A DNA stretch of 64,000 nucleotides from Erigeron canadensis (lineage: Eukaryota > Streptophyta > Magnoliopsida > Asterales > Asteraceae). Positions within the stretch are counted from its first letter, which is position 1. Each line of letters begins with the position of its first letter. The stretch is from positions 8,415,765-8,479,764 of the forward strand of contig NC_057767.1 of NCBI RefSeq assembly GCF_010389155.1, given 5' to 3'. The notes under the pieces were generated by a model, which saw only the letters and a program-made list of their open reading frames with translations, had not been told where the DNA came from and did no database searches. The translations under genes were made by a program, and so were the position numbers. Positions 63,801 through 64,000 of the stretch are shown here, one piece after another.

Positions 63801-63905
63801 TAGAGATCACATGAATCCAGAACCTGTTGTGTGTTGATGTCAACTCCCGATAACCAACAACCAAATCCAGGATGTGAATGGTACCATCCCACCACCATTT
63901 CAGGT
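54843..63905 (-). CDS. RPN11: 26S proteasome lid subunit RPN11 (JAMM deubiquitinase), 3' exons
   Basis: 3' part of the Zn-dependent deubiquitinase that removes ubiquitin chains from substrates as they enter the 26S proteasome. Four exons: 63824-63905, 63135-63311, 62517-62684 and 54843-55034. All junctions are GT-AG and in frame. The first exon carries the JAMM metal-binding motif ([14 protein letters not shown]) after MVVGWY; the next has [20 protein letters not shown]; the third [20 protein letters not shown]; the last the highly conserved C-terminus ([20 protein letters not shown], ending LDTVVF). In all, 205 residues are visible. The N-terminal MPN half lies beyond the right edge. The last intron is about 7.5 kb and holds a stack of transposons; the other visible introns are about 450-510 bp. 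Reading-frame conservation is near complete, so it is almost certainly functional. Confidence 0.95.
56178..56443. repeat. MITE with near-perfect central palindrome
   Basis: The ends contain the inverted pair gttattttaggacc and ggtcctaaaataac. At the centre, two 32-bp perfectly inverted arms (about 56264-56333) flank a six-base spacer, and each arm contains the 20-bp palindrome AACTTACACATGTGTAAGTT. It lies inside the MULE. A TA-rich microsatellite borders it on the left. Confidence 0.65.
56457..56633. repeat. Second MITE-like inverted repeat
   Basis: Inverted pairs include atgttaacat near both ends and gctctcacaaa / tttgtgagagc further in. No coding sequence; ends are approximate. Confidence 0.5.
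56923..57844. mobile_element. Non-autonomous hAT element with CCTGTTAAG motifs
   Basis: The element is 922 bp, with a perfect 8-bp duplication gttttggt (56915-56922 and 57845-57852). The ends TAAGGGTGGCA and (inverted) TTAAGACCGACA are related. Subterminal zones (56935-57080 and 57745-57830) carry many copies of CCTGTTAAGACACGA and CGTGTCGTG-type motifs in both orientations. The central part is A/T-rich with no transposase. Confidence 0.8.
58100..58383 (+). repeat. 5' LTR of the copia derivative
   Basis: tgttgggttttgaagg to gttcctaaca, 284 bp. It matches 60632-60747 plus 61217-61396. Confidence 0.9.
58384..58979 (+). other. Leader of the copia derivative
   Basis: A T/G/C-rich stretch with many CTG/TTG triplets. 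It yields overlapping Leu/Cys-rich frames that are compositional artefacts. Confidence 0.5.
58980..60229 (+). pseudogene. Copia gag and protease remnant
   Basis: UBN2-type Gag in frame 59029-59679 ([40 protein letters not shown]). A frameshift then puts the zinc knuckle ([14 protein letters not shown]) in another frame. A protease site ([11 protein letters not shown], ~59745) and a pre-integrase-like stretch ([20 protein letters not shown], 59927 onward) follow. The coding sequence ends at 60229 with nothing resembling integrase core or RT. Stops near the Gag start (for example 59012) add to the damage. Confidence 0.8.
60632..61396 (+). repeat. 3' LTR of the copia derivative, interrupted
   Basis: Same ends as the 5' LTR, with a 468-bp TIR element inserted in the middle and a short duplicated string (ttgaga) near 61318. 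Confidence 0.9.
60748..61216. mobile_element. TIR element with 17-bp perfect ends inside the copia 3' LTR
   Basis: It starts CTTGGTTTTAAAAAGCG and ends with the exact reverse complement. It is flanked by ttctctat (8 bp) or gttctctat (9 bp), depending on how the outermost base is assigned, so hAT-like or MULE-like origin cannot be separated. The interior has clustered AAGCGC/GCGCTT and AAAAGC motifs near both ends. No coding sequence. Confidence 0.8.
61525..62516. other. Remainder of the last RPN11 intron
   Basis: A/T-rich, no gene. A stretch from about 62030 to 62325, starting with a gtgtacccgcacg-like string and ending in a tagtatagatatagat string, resembles a low-copy repeat, but no clear termini were found. 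Confidence 0.4.
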
Positions 63906-64000
63906 CTGGCAACAAATAGAAGAAACGGTTAAGCTAGAAAAAGTTAATTTTGATGAATAAGTTGCAACATCTTGAGTTACAGGATGAACAAGAAAGTCAT

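Overview
This is a plant nuclear window, almost certainly from a eudicot. Genes are split by short GT-AG introns, transposable elements are dense, and the single-copy genes are clearly of plant type (G-type lectin receptor kinases, a CYP71-clan P450, proteasome subunit RPN11). The retrotransposon and MITE content would fit Asteraceae, but that is only a guess.

Layout. Positions 1-2036 hold the end of one hAT-like element and one complete non-autonomous hAT element. From 2850 to 50730 lies a minus-strand tandem array of five CES101-like G-type lectin S-receptor-like kinase genes, called A-E here. A (2850-6489), B (9450-13056), C (14258-17879) and D (24747-29026) look intact. Each has seven exons with conserved junctions and predicts 785-797 residues. 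E (40910-50730) is a decayed copy of D. A relic of a sixth lectin exon lies between A and B. The array is spread out by transposons: a solo LTR (18337-24174) containing a nested, internally deleted Ty3/gypsy element (18872-23106), both with exact 5-bp target-site duplications; a plus-strand Ty3/gypsy chromovirus (29382-40365) lying between the duplicated D and E blocks; and a Ty1/copia element (42051-47745) inside intron 3 of E, whose empty site is preserved in D.

A minus-strand CYP93-like P450 (51685-53226) follows. The right end carries the 3' part of RPN11 (54843-63905, continuing past the window), the metalloprotease deubiquitinase of the 26S proteasome lid. Its last intron is about 7.5 kb and is filled by a MULE-type element (55182-61515) that itself contains two MITEs, a hAT element and a copia derivative, with another TIR element inside that copia's 3' LTR.

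How it fits together. The receptor kinases probably perceive extracellular ligands at the plasma membrane; their ligands are unknown. The cluster shows birth-and-death evolution: tandem copies, a relic, and a recent pseudogene. The P450 and RPN11 are unrelated neighbours. The least expected coding feature is an extra ORF (30422-31108) between the primer-binding site and gag of the chromovirus, ending in a predicted membrane anchor. Coordinates, splice sites and repeat ends were read by eye; no alignment or database search was run.
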